Source of the DNA: Streptomyces sp. NBC_01788
GTDB lineage: Bacteria > Actinomycetota > Actinomycetes > Streptomycetales > Streptomycetaceae
Direction of reading: 5' to 3'
NCBI RefSeq assembly: GCF_035917575.1
Contig: NZ_CP109090.1
Span: 7,254,001-7,318,000 of the forward strand
Length of the DNA stretch: 64,000 nucleotides
Each line of letters opens with the position of its first letter. The first letter of the stretch is position 1. Made by a program: the position numbers and the translations under genes. Under the pieces are notes generated by a model. The model searched no databases and had not been told where the DNA came from. It was given only the letters and a program-made list of their open reading frames with translations. This document shows, in pieces, positions 1 to 8,840 of this stretch.

Positions 1-2412
1 GTCGAAGCGCGTCAGACCGTAGCCCGGGGCGACCGCGATGGCGTCGTAGTGCCCCTTGGTGAACAGCGCCTTCTTGTCGAGGTCGGACGTGGTGCCGGCG
101 ATCGGCGTGGTCCGGGCGCTGAACTTGCCGATGTAGACCCGGGCGTTGGGGATCTCGTCGCCGCCGTTGACCACCTTGAAGGTGAGGTTGCCGTTGACGC
201 CGGTCGGGGTGGCGAAGTCCGCGTGCGGCCGGGTGTCGCTGGTCGAGGTGGCGGTGGCGTCGATGCCCATGCCGCGCTTGGCGAACGCGCCCCACATGAC
301 GTCGAGGTCGGCGCCGTGGTGGCGGATCTTGTCCGCGGCGAGCATCGCGTCACGGGCGTCGATCATGGTGATCTTGCCCGTGCCCATCAGCAGGTACGAG
401 TCGAACATCAGCTGGACCCAGCGCCGGCCGCCGCCGCAGTCGTCGACCGACGTCTTGCCGGCCGCGCACGAGGCGAGCACCTTCTTGGCCGGCTCGCCGT
501 ACTTGCCGACGAGCGCCTGACGCACCTCGTACTGCACGGCGTTCCAGATCTCGCCGTCGGAGTGCACCTCCGGACCGCCCATGTCGTAGCCGAAGTTGGA
601 GTAGTTGAGCGGGCTCCTGTCGATGGCGAAGTTGCGGATGCCGCGCTCGTTGTTGTCGGTCACGTACGGGCCGACCACCCACGGGTCCACGCCGTCCGGG
701 ACCGCGCCGGTCTCGATCAGCCGCTCGGTGGCGACCAGGTCGCTCCAGGACTCGCCCATCGAGCCGGCGTGCGTGCCGGAGAGGCCGGAGGTGCCCCCGC
801 CGACCATGCGGTTGGTGATGGCGTGGGTGTACTCGTGGCCGATGACGGAGGCGTCGAAGTCGCCGTCGGCGCAGCGCCCGTAGAAGGCCCCGGCCTGCGG
901 CTGCCACAGGTACATGTTGGTCAGCGCCACACCGCCGTCGACGCCGGTGCTCTGGTTGGCGTTGTTGCGGGTGGCGGGGTTGCTGCCGCCGGAGCGGGCC
1001 ACGCCCATCTCCGGATCGCCGCCCTTGCCGCCCAGGTCGTAGTTGTCGTGCTGCATGTTCCACGTCTTCTCGGTGAACCCGAGGTGGTACGAGAAGTCGT
1101 GCATCACGTTGTGCTGGGCGAACAGGTTGCCGATCGCCGCGTCGCGGTCCGGCTTCGCGGGGTCGGTCAGCACCTTCGGGTCGCAGCCGGTGGCGTGCCA
1201 GGCGTCGGTGTAGGAGTAGTCGTAGGCCCGGTCGGCCCGTACGTCCGGGGTGATGCCGAGCCAGTTGCGCCCGTTGGCCGTCAGACCGTCGCTGGCGAAG
1301 GCGTTGGCCCCCAGCGTGGTGCCCAGTTTGTAGGAGCCGCCGTAGGTGCCGCCGCCCTCACCGGAGGCGATGTCCCAGGCATGGTGCGGAGTGCCGGGGG
1401 CGGAGTCGCTCATGACGCGGTCGCAGCCCGGAGCGGCGGTCCAGCACCAGGTCTCGCGGGTGTCGGCGGAGGAGTCGTTCAGCGGGGGAGAGAAGGGGAA
1501 GACCTTCCATTGCGGGTTGCCGTCGTGGCCGTCGGCGACCCCGTCCTCGACCAGGGACCGACGGGCCAGCACCTCGCCGGTACGGGCGTCGACGACGCTG
1601 TCGTAAAGCTCCGGCTCCTCGCCGGCCGCACCGGCCTGCACCTGGTAGGCCGAGCGGACGGTGCCGTCGGGGTCGGCGATCACGACGGGGCGTACGAGCT
1701 GCGGTCCGGACAGTCCCGAAGCCTCGAACTTGCGCCACTTGTCGGTACTGTCCGTCGCGGACAGCTTGCCGGGCGCCAGGGCCACGTCGGCCAGTGCGGC
1801 CTTGATGGCGTCCTGCTCCGACAGGGTCGCCGGCTTCGGTGCGCCGGTGACCGGGGCCAGTGCGCCGGAGACGCTGACCACGGTGCCGTCGACGACACCG
1901 ACGGAGATCTGGCCGTCCCGGGCGAACGGTTTGCCGTCCACCTCCTGGGCGAGCAGCACCGCGGCACCCTTGCCGATCGGGGTGCTCGACACCAGCCTGA
2001 GGTCGTCGACCTGGGCGGCGGGGATGCCGAACAGGTCGGCGTTGGCCTTCAGATAGGCGCGGGCGGTCTGCTCGGGCTTGGTCGGCAGCCCCTTCGCCAG
2101 GGCGGTGCCGTCGCCCTCCGGCACGACCGTGGTCGGGGTGCCGTACCGGCTCCAGCTCACCCGGGCGTCGGCCTTGGCCGCAGCGCCTCTGGCCCTGGCC
2201 GACGGGGCTCTGTCGGCGCCCGGCAGGTCCTTGTCGGGTTTGCCGTGGTGGTGGGCGCCGGTCATCCCCGAACCGGATCCCGAGGACGGCGGTTGCGCCG
2301 GGCCCGGGTCGGCGCCGGCGGTCGGTGTCTGTATCACCGCGACGATGCAGGCCGTGGCCAGCGCCAGGACGGTTCGCCGTGCACGTGTGGAGCGTGTGGA
2401 GTAAGTGCGCAC
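1..2412 (-). CDS. Secreted M36 (fungalysin-type) zinc metallopeptidase, 3' end outside window
   Basis: Reading leftward from a GTG at 2412, 804 codons are open to the window edge. The N-terminus (MRTYSTRSTRARRTVLALAT) is a typical signal peptide with a likely cleavage after TAGA, about residue 35. An FTP-like propeptide follows. The zinc site HEYTH lies at residues 526-530 in the context VIGHEYTHAITNRMVGG, and the third ligand Glu is in the downstream MGESWSD motif; both are hallmarks of family M36. It should be an extracellular neutral protease made as a zymogen. The C-terminal part visible at 1-350 resembles the end of the catalytic domain, and more sequence follows outside. An AGGAGAGGGG stretch precedes the GTG. 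It is monocistronic as far as can be seen, and convergent with nothing in the window. Confidence 0.88.
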   Translation of the reverse strand, partial: MRTYSTRSTRARRTVLALATACIVAVIQTPTAGADPGPAQPPSSGSGSGMTGAHHHGKPDKDLPGADRAPSARARGAAAKADARVSWSRYGTPTTVVPEGDGTALAKGLPTKPEQTARAYLKANADLFGIPAAQVDDLRLVSSTPIGKGAAVLLAQEVDGKPFARDGQISVGVVDGTVVSVSGALAPVTGAPKPATLSEQDAIKAALADVALAPGKLSATDSTDKWRKFEASGLSGPQLVRPVVIADPDGTVRSAYQVQAGAAGEEPELYDSVVDARTGEVLARRSLVEDGVADGHDGNPQWKVFPFSPPLNDSSADTRETWCWTAAPGCDRVMSDSAPGTPHHAWDIASGEGGGTYGGSYKLGTTLGANAFASDGLTANGRNWLGITPDVRADRAYDYSYTDAWHATGCDPKVLTDPAKPDRDAAIGNLFAQHNVMHDFSYHLGFTEKTWNMQHDNYDLGGKGGDPEMGVARSGGSNPATRNNANQSTGVDGGVALTNMYLWQPQAGAFYGRCADGDFDASVIGHEYTHAITNRMVGGGTSGLSGTHAGSMGESWSDLVATERLIETGAVPDGVDPWVVGPYVTDNNERGIRNFAIDRSPLNYSNFGYDMGGPEVHSDGEIWNAVQYEVRQALVGKYGEPAKKVLASCAAGKTSVDDCGGGRRWVQLMFDSYLLMGTGKITMIDARDAMLAADKIRHHGADLDVMWGAFAKRGMGIDATATSTSDTRPHADFATPTGVNGNLTFKVVNGGDEIPNARVYIGKFSARTTPIAGTTSDLDKKALFTKGHYDAIAVAPGYGLTRFD

Positions 2413-2588
2413 TCGTACCCCTCTCCTCAAGAAGGGCCGGACAGGGATTGCCCGTCCGGCACCCGCGGAGAGTGGCACGCGGCGTGATGCGACCGGAATG
2501 ATCGCGCATGGCGGAAACATGACAATGCACAGTTCCGCCACAGGTTGCTCCCGAGTGCTCCACGGTGGACCGTGCCGTTCCGCCCGTC

Positions 2589-5192
2589 TCAAGCCGCGCC
2601 GAACGCCGCGAAAGCCCACCCCGTCGCCTGGTGGGTCGCGTCGCCCGGGAGGGCGGTGCGCGCGTCGCGCAGTGCCTCGGCCAGGGACAGGCCGGCGTCC
2701 AGGCCCTTGTGCAGGCCGAGCATCAGGGGGACCACCGCCTCGTCGTTGACGGGGGCACTGCACGCCACCACCCCGGCGGTGCCCAGCGGCAGCAACGCCG
2801 TGACCAGGCCGAGCAGTTCGTCGGCGCCGACCGAGGCGAAGCGGGCGGTGTCGCAGCAGGACAGGATGATCCGGTACGGGCTGCGGTCCAGGCGCTCGAA
2901 GTCGTGCACGATCAGCGGTCCGTCGGCCATCGTCAGCGACGAGAACAGCGGGCTGTCCGCGCGGAAGGTGCCGTGCGCGGCGATGTGCGCGAGTGCGGCC
3001 CCGTCCAACTCCCGCAGGACCCGGGACACATGCGCGTCGTCCTCCTCCAGCACGGTCGGCGCGCCGTAGCGGTCGGCGAGCTCGGGCACCTCCGCGCCCC
3101 CGGTCGCAAGACCCGGCCCGCGTACCAGCACCCGGCGGCCCCCCGGCGGCGGTTCGGTCTCGTGGGCGCGCAGCCAACTGCTCGCCGACGGCGACACGCT
3201 CAGCACCCGCTCCCGCAACGACGGCAGCAGCGCCCACGGCACCCGGTGCAGCGATCCCGGCGGCACCACCACGACAGGCCCGGAGCCCAGTTGGCGGGCG
3301 ACGGGTCCGAGCAGCAGCTCCTCCAGACGGCGCCCCGCCGCCTCCACCAGCGGCAGCCGGGCTGCCGCCCCCGGGTGGGCCAGCCGCCGCAGTCCCGCCT
3401 GCACGTGCTCTGCCTCGGTCACCGCGTCCGCGAGCCGCCCGGCCTCGAAGCGCCGTACCCGCCCCTGCCCGCACAGCAGCACGTGCACCCGCCCGTCCAG
3501 CACGGCCAGTTCGACCAACCGCGTGTCCCCGAGCCGCGCCAGCAGCCGGCCGGGGTCGAACCGGTCGCCGCCACCGGGCGCCTCGCCGCGCAGGCGCAGG
3601 GTGCGCGAGCGGATCTCCCGTTCCAGGCGCCGCTGTTCGCGTTCCAGGGCGGGCACCGGATGGCCGTCCTGGCGGGCGTCCTGCGCACGGGCGGCGATCT
3701 CGCGGAAGGCGGTCAGCCCGCTGAGCAGGGCCGGGTCGGCGGGCGGCCGGGTGGGCGGCGCGGACAGCACGGTGGCCCGCCAGCGCTCGCTCCACACGAG
3801 CAGCCGCCGCGGCTCACCGGAGGCGAGCGCCGCCTCCTGGGCCAGCGCGGCCAGTTCGGCGCCCTGCGCGGTCGCCCGGGCCCGCAACTCCGAGGCGCCC
3901 AGCGTCATCCGGTGGTCGTCGAGCACGTCGAGCCCGCGCCGGCACGCCTCGAGAACGCCGCGGCGGGAGCCCGCCGCCCGCGCCCGCAGCGCCTGCGCCG
4001 CCCAGCCCGTCATCCGGGCGAGCGGCGGCCCGCCGTACCGGCTGCGCGCGGCGACCGCGAGGTGGCTCTCGGCGTCCGCGGGACGGCCCAGGGCGAGCGC
4101 GATCCTGCCCGCAAGCAGCGACGCCTCCGGCGCGGCCGGCGAGCCGAAGGAGGCCAGCCGTCCGGCCACCGCCGCGGCGTCCGCGACCAGCCGCCCCGAG
4201 CGGCGCCCGTCGGCCACCCGCGCCTCGATCAGCACCAGCCGTGCGTGCGTCTCCCACCAGGCACGCCGCTGCCCCGCGAACAGCCGCACGGCAAGCGCCG
4301 CGCGCGCGGTCGCCGTGTGCGGGTCGTCCGCGAGACGCGCGGCCCGCGCCGCGGCCAGCAGCAGCTCCGCCTTGCGGGTCGACTGCCCGCCGATACCGTC
4401 CAGTTCGGCGATCGCCGCGTCCGCCCCGGCCAGCGCCTCGGGGGCGAGACCGGCCGCCATCAGGACCTCGCAGCGCCGTACCTCCAGCATGAACGTCGGC
4501 GTGCCGAGCTCGGCGTACCGCTCCTCGGCCTCGTCGAGGAGCCGCAGCGCGGCCGGGATGTCGCCCTGCCGGAACGCCGCCAGGCCCCGGCTCTCCACGG
4601 CGTCGGCCTTGTCGTGCTCCTGGCCGGTGGTGTCCCACAGCGCCTGAGCCGCGGTGAAGTCGGCGTCCGCGCGCTCCACCGCGCCCAGCGCCAGGTGCAC
4701 GGTGGCCCGCAGCGTCAGCGCCCGTGCCGTCCAGATCACGTCACCGGCCTGCCGCAGTACGGGAATCGCCCGCCGTACGTCCTCCAGCGCCTCACGATGG
4801 CGGCCCAGCACCCACCACACGTACGCCCGCCGGAACAGCACCCGCGCCCGGGTGTGGCCCGTCCCGCGCGCGACCCCGCGCTCGAACGCCGCGAGGCCCT
4901 GCCGTGTACGCCCCGCGTGCACCAACGCAACCCCCAGCGTGGCCAGTACGTCGGCCTCCCGCTCGGCCGAGTCGGCGCGCGCCGCCAGGTCCCGGGCCCG
5001 CCGCAGATGCCGCAGGGCCAGGCGTGTGTCGCCGAAGTCCCGCTGCCAGATGCCGATCACCTGGTGCGCCACGGATCCGTGCAGCGGCGGCGGAGCGGAC
5101 TCCAGCAGCCCGCGGGCCCGCGCCAGGGCCTCGCCGGGCGCGGCGAACACCATGGGCAGCAGTTCGAGGACCGAGTCGCTTCCCGCTGTCAC
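2589..5192 (-). CDS. TPR-repeat protein with C-terminal CHAT (caspase-like) protease domain
   Basis: About 867 residues if translation starts at the GTG at 5192 (MTAGSDSVLELLP); an upstream GTG at 5270 would add 26 poorly conserved-looking residues. The N-terminal two thirds is a chain of TPR-like helices rich in Ala and Leu. The last 250 residues form a CHAT domain with the His of AAHGTF (about 740) and the Cys of LSCCDTA (about 780, second Cys), the expected His-Cys dyad. No signal peptide or membrane segment is seen, so it is cytoplasmic. It is divergent from an S8 protease gene 119 bp away, which is followed by an ECF sigma gene. That layout suggests a signalling or stress-triggered proteolytic module, but the substrate is unknown. 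Confidence 0.85.
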   Translation of the reverse strand: MTAGSDSVLELLPMVFAAPGEALARARGLLESAPPPLHGSVAHQVIGIWQRDFGDTRLALRHLRRARDLAARADSAEREADVLATLGVALVHAGRTRQGLAAFERGVARGTGHTRARVLFRRAYVWWVLGRHREALEDVRRAIPVLRQAGDVIWTARALTLRATVHLALGAVERADADFTAAQALWDTTGQEHDKADAVESRGLAAFRQGDIPAALRLLDEAEERYAELGTPTFMLEVRRCEVLMAAGLAPEALAGADAAIAELDGIGGQSTRKAELLLAAARAARLADDPHTATARAALAVRLFAGQRRAWWETHARLVLIEARVADGRRSGRLVADAAAVAGRLASFGSPAAPEASLLAGRIALALGRPADAESHLAVAARSRYGGPPLARMTGWAAQALRARAAGSRRGVLEACRRGLDVLDDHRMTLGASELRARATAQGAELAALAQEAALASGEPRRLLVWSERWRATVLSAPPTRPPADPALLSGLTAFREIAARAQDARQDGHPVPALEREQRRLEREIRSRTLRLRGEAPGGGDRFDPGRLLARLGDTRLVELAVLDGRVHVLLCGQGRVRRFEAGRLADAVTEAEHVQAGLRRLAHPGAAARLPLVEAAGRRLEELLLGPVARQLGSGPVVVVPPGSLHRVPWALLPSLRERVLSVSPSASSWLRAHETEPPPGGRRVLVRGPGLATGGAEVPELADRYGAPTVLEEDDAHVSRVLRELDGAALAHIAAHGTFRADSPLFSSLTMADGPLIVHDFERLDRSPYRIILSCCDTARFASVGADELLGLVTALLPLGTAGVVACSAPVNDEAVVPLMLGLHKGLDAGLSLAEALRDARTALPGDATHQATGWAFAAFGAA

Positions 5193-5224
5193 CCGTTGGA
5201 TGGTAGTGGCCTGATGAGGCCCCT

Positions 5225-5250
5225 GGAACCGGCGCACACCCGCCGACGCT
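5225..5250 (+). promoter_or_regulatory. Candidate ECF-type promoter for the S8 protease gene
   Basis: GGAACC (5225-5230) is followed 16-17 bp later by CGCT (5247-5250), similar to the GGAAC/CG pattern of ECF sigma promoters. A second GGAACC lies just upstream of the neighbouring ECF gene. The -10 match is imperfect. Confidence 0.3.
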
Positions 5251-5311
5251 GTATCAGACGGGGGCCGCACGGCTCAGACTGACGATCGACGTACCAACGG
5301 GAGGGCACGCC

Positions 5312-6751
5312 ATGGCACCTCAGCGATTCCGCGAGCAGTTCGCCCAGATCCAGCGCTCGATGCCGGACGTGCCGCTGGCGATGGGCCCGGACGACGCGGC
5401 CGAGTTCTGCTACGAGAAGGGCGTCGTCCTCGCCCGCGACGGCGAGGAGGCCCGGCTGGTCGAGGACACCGTCCGCGCGCACTTCGCGGCGGCGCCCGAT
5501 CTGACCGCGGACCGTGTGCGCCGGGCGGGCCCGGAGACCAACCGCACCGGAGTCACCCGTATCCAGGTCGGTGACCCGGGCCGCGGCGACCGCGGCGGCG
5601 ACCTCGCCGTCACGCACGCGCTGCGTGCCCTGCGCGAGCCGGAGGGCAGGACCGGACGGCGGCTGGTCAGCCGTAACCACGTGGTGTCGATCGCGTCGGT
5701 CAACGCCTGCCCCGGCGACGAGCCGGTGCCCGCCCCGTTCGCCGAGGGCCCCAACCCGGCGCCCGCCGAGTCCGCCTACGACGAGGACACCGCCGTCGGC
5801 GTCCTCGTCGTCGACACCGGCCTCATGCACGACTACCGCTGGGTCCCGACGCTGGCCCACGTCCAGGGCGACGCGCAGGAGCGGGAGACCGACGACGCGG
5901 GCGTCCTCCAGCAGTACGTCGGCCACGGCACGTTCATCGCCGGGCTGGTCGCGGCCGTCGCCCCGAACACCGACATCACCGTGCGCGGCACCCTCAACGA
6001 CGCCGGCGCCATCCTGGAGTCCGATTTCGGCCACCGGCTGTTCGAAGCCGTCGACGCGGGCGGCTGGCCCGACATCCTCAGCCTCTCCGCGGGCACCCCC
6101 AACGGCCGCACCGACGGCCTGCTCGGGGTGGACGCCTTCATGCGGGAACTGCGCGGCAGAGGAACCCTGCTGGTCGCGGCCGCCGGCAACAACGGCAGCG
6201 GCACCCCGTTCTGGCCCGCGGCCTACGCCGGCCTGCCCGGCTTCGCCGAGTCCGTGCTGTCGGTCGGCGCCCTGCGCGGTGACGGCGAGTACGGCGCCTG
6301 CTTCAGCAACCACGGCGCCTGGGTGCGGGTGTACGCCCCCGGCGAGCGGCTGACCAGCGCCCTCACCGGCTTCGAGACGCCGGTGCCGTACGTCTACCAG
6401 CACTCCTCCTACGAGGCCTGCCGGTTCGGCTTCGCCTACGCCTGCACCTGCCAGTCACCGCGGCACACCGGAGTGCTCAGCGAGGCCGGGCAGAGCACTC
6501 CGGCGCAGGCGGACCGGGCCGTGTTCGAGGGCTTCGCGCAGTGGAGCGGCACCTCCTTCGCCACTCCGGTGGCCGCGGGCATGATCGCGGCGCACATGAC
6601 CGCGCACAAGGAGCCCGACCCGCGTGCGGCCCGGCGTCAGCTGCTCCAGGCGAACACCGAGTACGCGGAAGTGCGCGGGGCGCACGTCCCGGCGCTGCGT
6701 CCGCCCACCTGGCGCCCGGTCCCCGTGACCCGGCTCGCCCCGTCGGCATGA
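5312..6751 (+). CDS. S8 family (subtilisin-like) serine peptidase, no signal peptide
   Basis: 479 residues from an ATG preceded by GGGAGGG. The catalytic triad is complete: Asp168 in VLVVDTG, His205 in GHGTF, and Ser415 in SGTSFATP, with the oxyanion Asn in AAGNNGSG near 293. The first 150 residues are not a classical secretion signal or I9 propeptide. They are charged and cytoplasmic-looking, so the enzyme probably acts inside the cell. Cys-rich residues (about 370-380, CRFGFAYACTC) between the His and Ser blocks are unusual. It is divergent from the CHAT protein and 59 bp upstream of the sigma factor gene, so these genes are likely to act together. The target of proteolysis cannot be told from sequence. 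Confidence 0.87.
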   Translation: MAPQRFREQFAQIQRSMPDVPLAMGPDDAAEFCYEKGVVLARDGEEARLVEDTVRAHFAAAPDLTADRVRRAGPETNRTGVTRIQVGDPGRGDRGGDLAVTHALRALREPEGRTGRRLVSRNHVVSIASVNACPGDEPVPAPFAEGPNPAPAESAYDEDTAVGVLVVDTGLMHDYRWVPTLAHVQGDAQERETDDAGVLQQYVGHGTFIAGLVAAVAPNTDITVRGTLNDAGAILESDFGHRLFEAVDAGGWPDILSLSAGTPNGRTDGLLGVDAFMRELRGRGTLLVAAAGNNGSGTPFWPAAYAGLPGFAESVLSVGALRGDGEYGACFSNHGAWVRVYAPGERLTSALTGFETPVPYVYQHSSYEACRFGFAYACTCQSPRHTGVLSEAGQSTPAQADRAVFEGFAQWSGTSFATPVAAGMIAAHMTAHKEPDPRAARRQLLQANTEYAEVRGAHVPALRPPTWRPVPVTRLAPSA

Positions 6752-6756
6752 GGTCC

Positions 6757-6779
6757 GGAACCCTCCCCTCCACGGCGTA
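6757..6779 (+). promoter_or_regulatory. Candidate ECF-type promoter for the sigma factor gene
   Basis: GGAAC at 6757-6761 and CGTA at 6776-6779, 14 bp apart, sit just before the sigma factor start. The spacing is slightly shorter than the usual 15-17 bp. If real, the sigma factor may control its own gene and the protease. Confidence 0.28.
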
Positions 6780-6810
6780 CGATGACATGCCGTATCCGAG
6801 GGGTGAGTCA

Positions 6811-7386
6811 GTGGAACGCGCAGAGGTCGGCGTGCTCGTCCGGTCCGCCGTCGACGGTGACGCGGCGGCCTGGAAAGCACTGGTGGAGGGGATGAGTCCC
6901 CTGGTGTGGTCGGTGGTGCGCGCGCACCGGCTCTCGGACGCCGACGGGCACGAGGTCTACCAGACCGTGTGGTTCCGCTTCGCCCAGCACCTCGGGCGGA
7001 TCCGCGAACCCGAGAAGGCCGGCTCGTGGCTGGCGAGCACGGCCCGCAACGAGTGCCTGAAGACGCTCAGGAGCCTGAGCCGGCTGACGGTGACGAGCGA
7101 TCCGCAACTCCTTGACCGCGTCAGCGAGGACCGCACGCCCGAGCAGTCGCTGCTCGACTCCGAGGAGGCCGCCGCACAGAGCGAGCGGGTCCGCAGACTG
7201 TGGCAGGAGTTCGAGAACCTCGGCGACCGCTGCCGCCAGTTGCTGCGGGTGCTGATCGCCTCGCCGCCGCCCAGCTACCAGGAGGTGTCAGCGGCCCTCG
7301 GCGTCGCCGTGGGCAGCATCGGACCACTGCGTCAGCGCTGTCTGAGGCGCCTGCGCGCACGACTCGACGCACGGGGGACAGTGTGA
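6811..7386 (+). CDS. ECF-type RNA polymerase sigma factor
   Basis: 191 residues from the GTG at 6811, which has GAGGGG 7 bp upstream. An ATG at 6787 is possible but has no good ribosome site. Region 2 is visible as a helical block ending in YQTVWFRFAQHL and WLASTARNECLKTLR. Region 4 is the C-terminal helix-turn-helix SYQEVSAALGVAVGSIGPLR followed by the basic RCLRRLRARL tail. Length and domain order fit the ECF subfamily. The next gene overlaps its stop by four bases (GTGA), indicating translational coupling. No recognisable anti-sigma gene is adjacent; the downstream small protein or the proteases could have that role. Confidence 0.88.
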   Translation: MERAEVGVLVRSAVDGDAAAWKALVEGMSPLVWSVVRAHRLSDADGHEVYQTVWFRFAQHLGRIREPEKAGSWLASTARNECLKTLRSLSRLTVTSDPQLLDRVSEDRTPEQSLLDSEEAAAQSERVRRLWQEFENLGDRCRQLLRVLIASPPPSYQEVSAALGVAVGSIGPLRQRCLRRLRARLDARGTV

Positions 7387-7895
7387 GCGGCAACATGCGA
7401 GACGACGACGGCACCGGCGACGGACTCCCCGCCCAGGACGGGACGTTCGACGAGGAAGAGATGGCCGCGGGGCTGCTGGAGGAGGAGTTGCGGCAGGCCG
7501 TCGCGATCCTCGACCCGGTGCCCCACGACCTGCGTCAACTCGCCGTCGAGGCATTCGCGCTGCGCGACCTCGACGCCCGGATCGCTGAGCTGACCTTCGA
7601 CTCGCTGGTCGACGCCATTCCGGTCCGGGGCGCGACGGACACACCGCGGATGCTGACCTTCCAGGCCGGTGAGCTGACCGTGGACGTCGAGGTCACCGGG
7701 GACGGGCTGATGGGGCAGGTGCTGCCGCCGCAGCAGGCCCGGATCGAGGTACTGGCGGGCCCGCGGCGGCAGGGACCCGCGCTCACCGCCGACGAACTGG
7801 GCCGGTTCACCGGTGACGCACCGCCCGCCGGCCCGTTCGCGCTGCGGCTGCGCGCGGGCGCCGAGGTCGTCGTCACGGAGTGGCTGCGGGCGTGA
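7383..7895 (+). CDS. Hypothetical protein coupled to ECF sigma factor
   Basis: 170 residues from a GTG that overlaps the sigma stop codon. The first third is very acidic (DDDGTGDGL, FDEEEMAAGLLEEEL). The rest is predicted mixed alpha/beta with no membrane segment, zinc motif or HRDC-like anti-sigma signature that I can see. The sequence LDPVPHDLRQLAVEAFALRDLDARIAELTFDS is the most ordered part. Tight coupling suggests it works with the sigma factor or the CHAT/S8 proteins, as partner, inhibitor or substrate. I do not recognise the family with certainty. Confidence 0.75.
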   Translation: MSGNMRDDDGTGDGLPAQDGTFDEEEMAAGLLEEELRQAVAILDPVPHDLRQLAVEAFALRDLDARIAELTFDSLVDAIPVRGATDTPRMLTFQAGELTVDVEVTGDGLMGQVLPPQQARIEVLAGPRRQGPALTADELGRFTGDAPPAGPFALRLRAGAEVVVTEWLRA

Positions 7896-7957
7896 CCGGG
7901 ACTGTGTCGCCCGACCGAGCCCGCACCGCGTGACGTGCCGGAGCGCTCCCGCCGGAT

Positions 7958-8755
7958 TCAGCGGCCCAGACCGTCGACCAGGGCGGCCAGCGCCCCGGCC
8001 AGCCGGTCGAGCCCCGGACCCGCGGGGCCGCCCGGCTCGGTCATGTACGTGTCCCGCCGGATCTCCACCATCAGGGCGCCGACGCGGGCGTCCTCGCCGT
8101 GGAACTCCAGCGGTACGTAAGCGCCGCTGAACGGGCTGTCCAGTCCCGTCTCGCCGCAGCCCGCGAACGCCGCACGCGCGAGCCCGGTCAGCTCGGGCGA
8201 CGTGTGGAAGGAGTCGGTGCCCAGGCACACGGGCGGCCGCGGGCCCTCGCCGTGCAGTTCGTAGGGGAGCGCGGCGCCGGGGTAGGAGTGCACGTCGATG
8301 ATCACGGCACGCCCGGTGGCGGCCAGCCGGTCGGCGACGGCCTTCGTCATCGCCTCGGCGTACGGCCGGAAGTACCGCTCGATCAGCGGCTCCGGGTCGG
8401 TGTCCGAAGGCCGCAGGACCTCTCGGTGCGTGGTCCGCGTGTACACCGCGCCCATCCCGACGGCGAGCATCTCCTCCCGCTCGTCCGGGAACCGCTCCGG
8501 GTCCACCACCAGCCGCGACAGCCGGTTGACGAACCGCCACGGCGTCAGCCCCGCCAGCCCGGCCGCCGCCTCGGCGATCCGGTCGGTGTACGCGTCGGTG
8601 ATGTGGTCCAGCTCCCGCTCCAGCTCGGCGTCGTCCAGCACGATCCCGGCCCGGACAACGGCCGGTATCGCCCGTGCCGCGTGCGGCACGTGCAGGATCA
8701 CCGGCGACTCGGCGGCGCCTGGCAGCAGTTCGAAGGACGGCGGGGTGTCGTGCAT
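7958..8755 (-). CDS. N-formylglutamate amidohydrolase family protein
   Basis: 265 residues from the ATG at 8755 (MHDTPPSFELLPG). Family features are the early VILHVPHAAR segment, the FVNRLSRLVVDPERFPDE block and IIDVHSYPG, which carry the metal-binding His and acidic residues of this zinc amidohydrolase fold. Members hydrolyse N-formyl-L-glutamate in histidine catabolism or related N-acylated amino acids. No other hut genes lie nearby, so the substrate is open. It is convergent with the sigma-factor operon and followed by metX on the same strand. Confidence 0.8.
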   Translation of the reverse strand: MHDTPPSFELLPGAAESPVILHVPHAARAIPAVVRAGIVLDDAELERELDHITDAYTDRIAEAAAGLAGLTPWRFVNRLSRLVVDPERFPDEREEMLAVGMGAVYTRTTHREVLRPSDTDPEPLIERYFRPYAEAMTKAVADRLAATGRAVIIDVHSYPGAALPYELHGEGPRPPVCLGTDSFHTSPELTGLARAAFAGCGETGLDSPFSGAYVPLEFHGEDARVGALMVEIRRDTYMTEPGGPAGPGLDRLAGALAALVDGLGR

Positions 8756-8840
8756 GGGGCTGTTCCTGTCTCTCTTCGCGTCGCCACACGGATCTCGGCG
8801 CCATGGCACCACTGATCCTGCCGCACCCCACTGACGCGGC

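Noticed and set aside
49..2487. Long open frame on the plus strand opposite the protease
   Set aside because: It gives a low-complexity Val/Gly/Arg-rich product with no family likeness, while the minus strand encodes a complete M36 protease with signal peptide and HEYTH. It is a codon-bias shadow.
2565..5282. 900-codon open frame on the plus strand
   Set aside because: Arg/Gln/Pro-rich with no motifs; it is the antisense of the CHAT/TPR gene.
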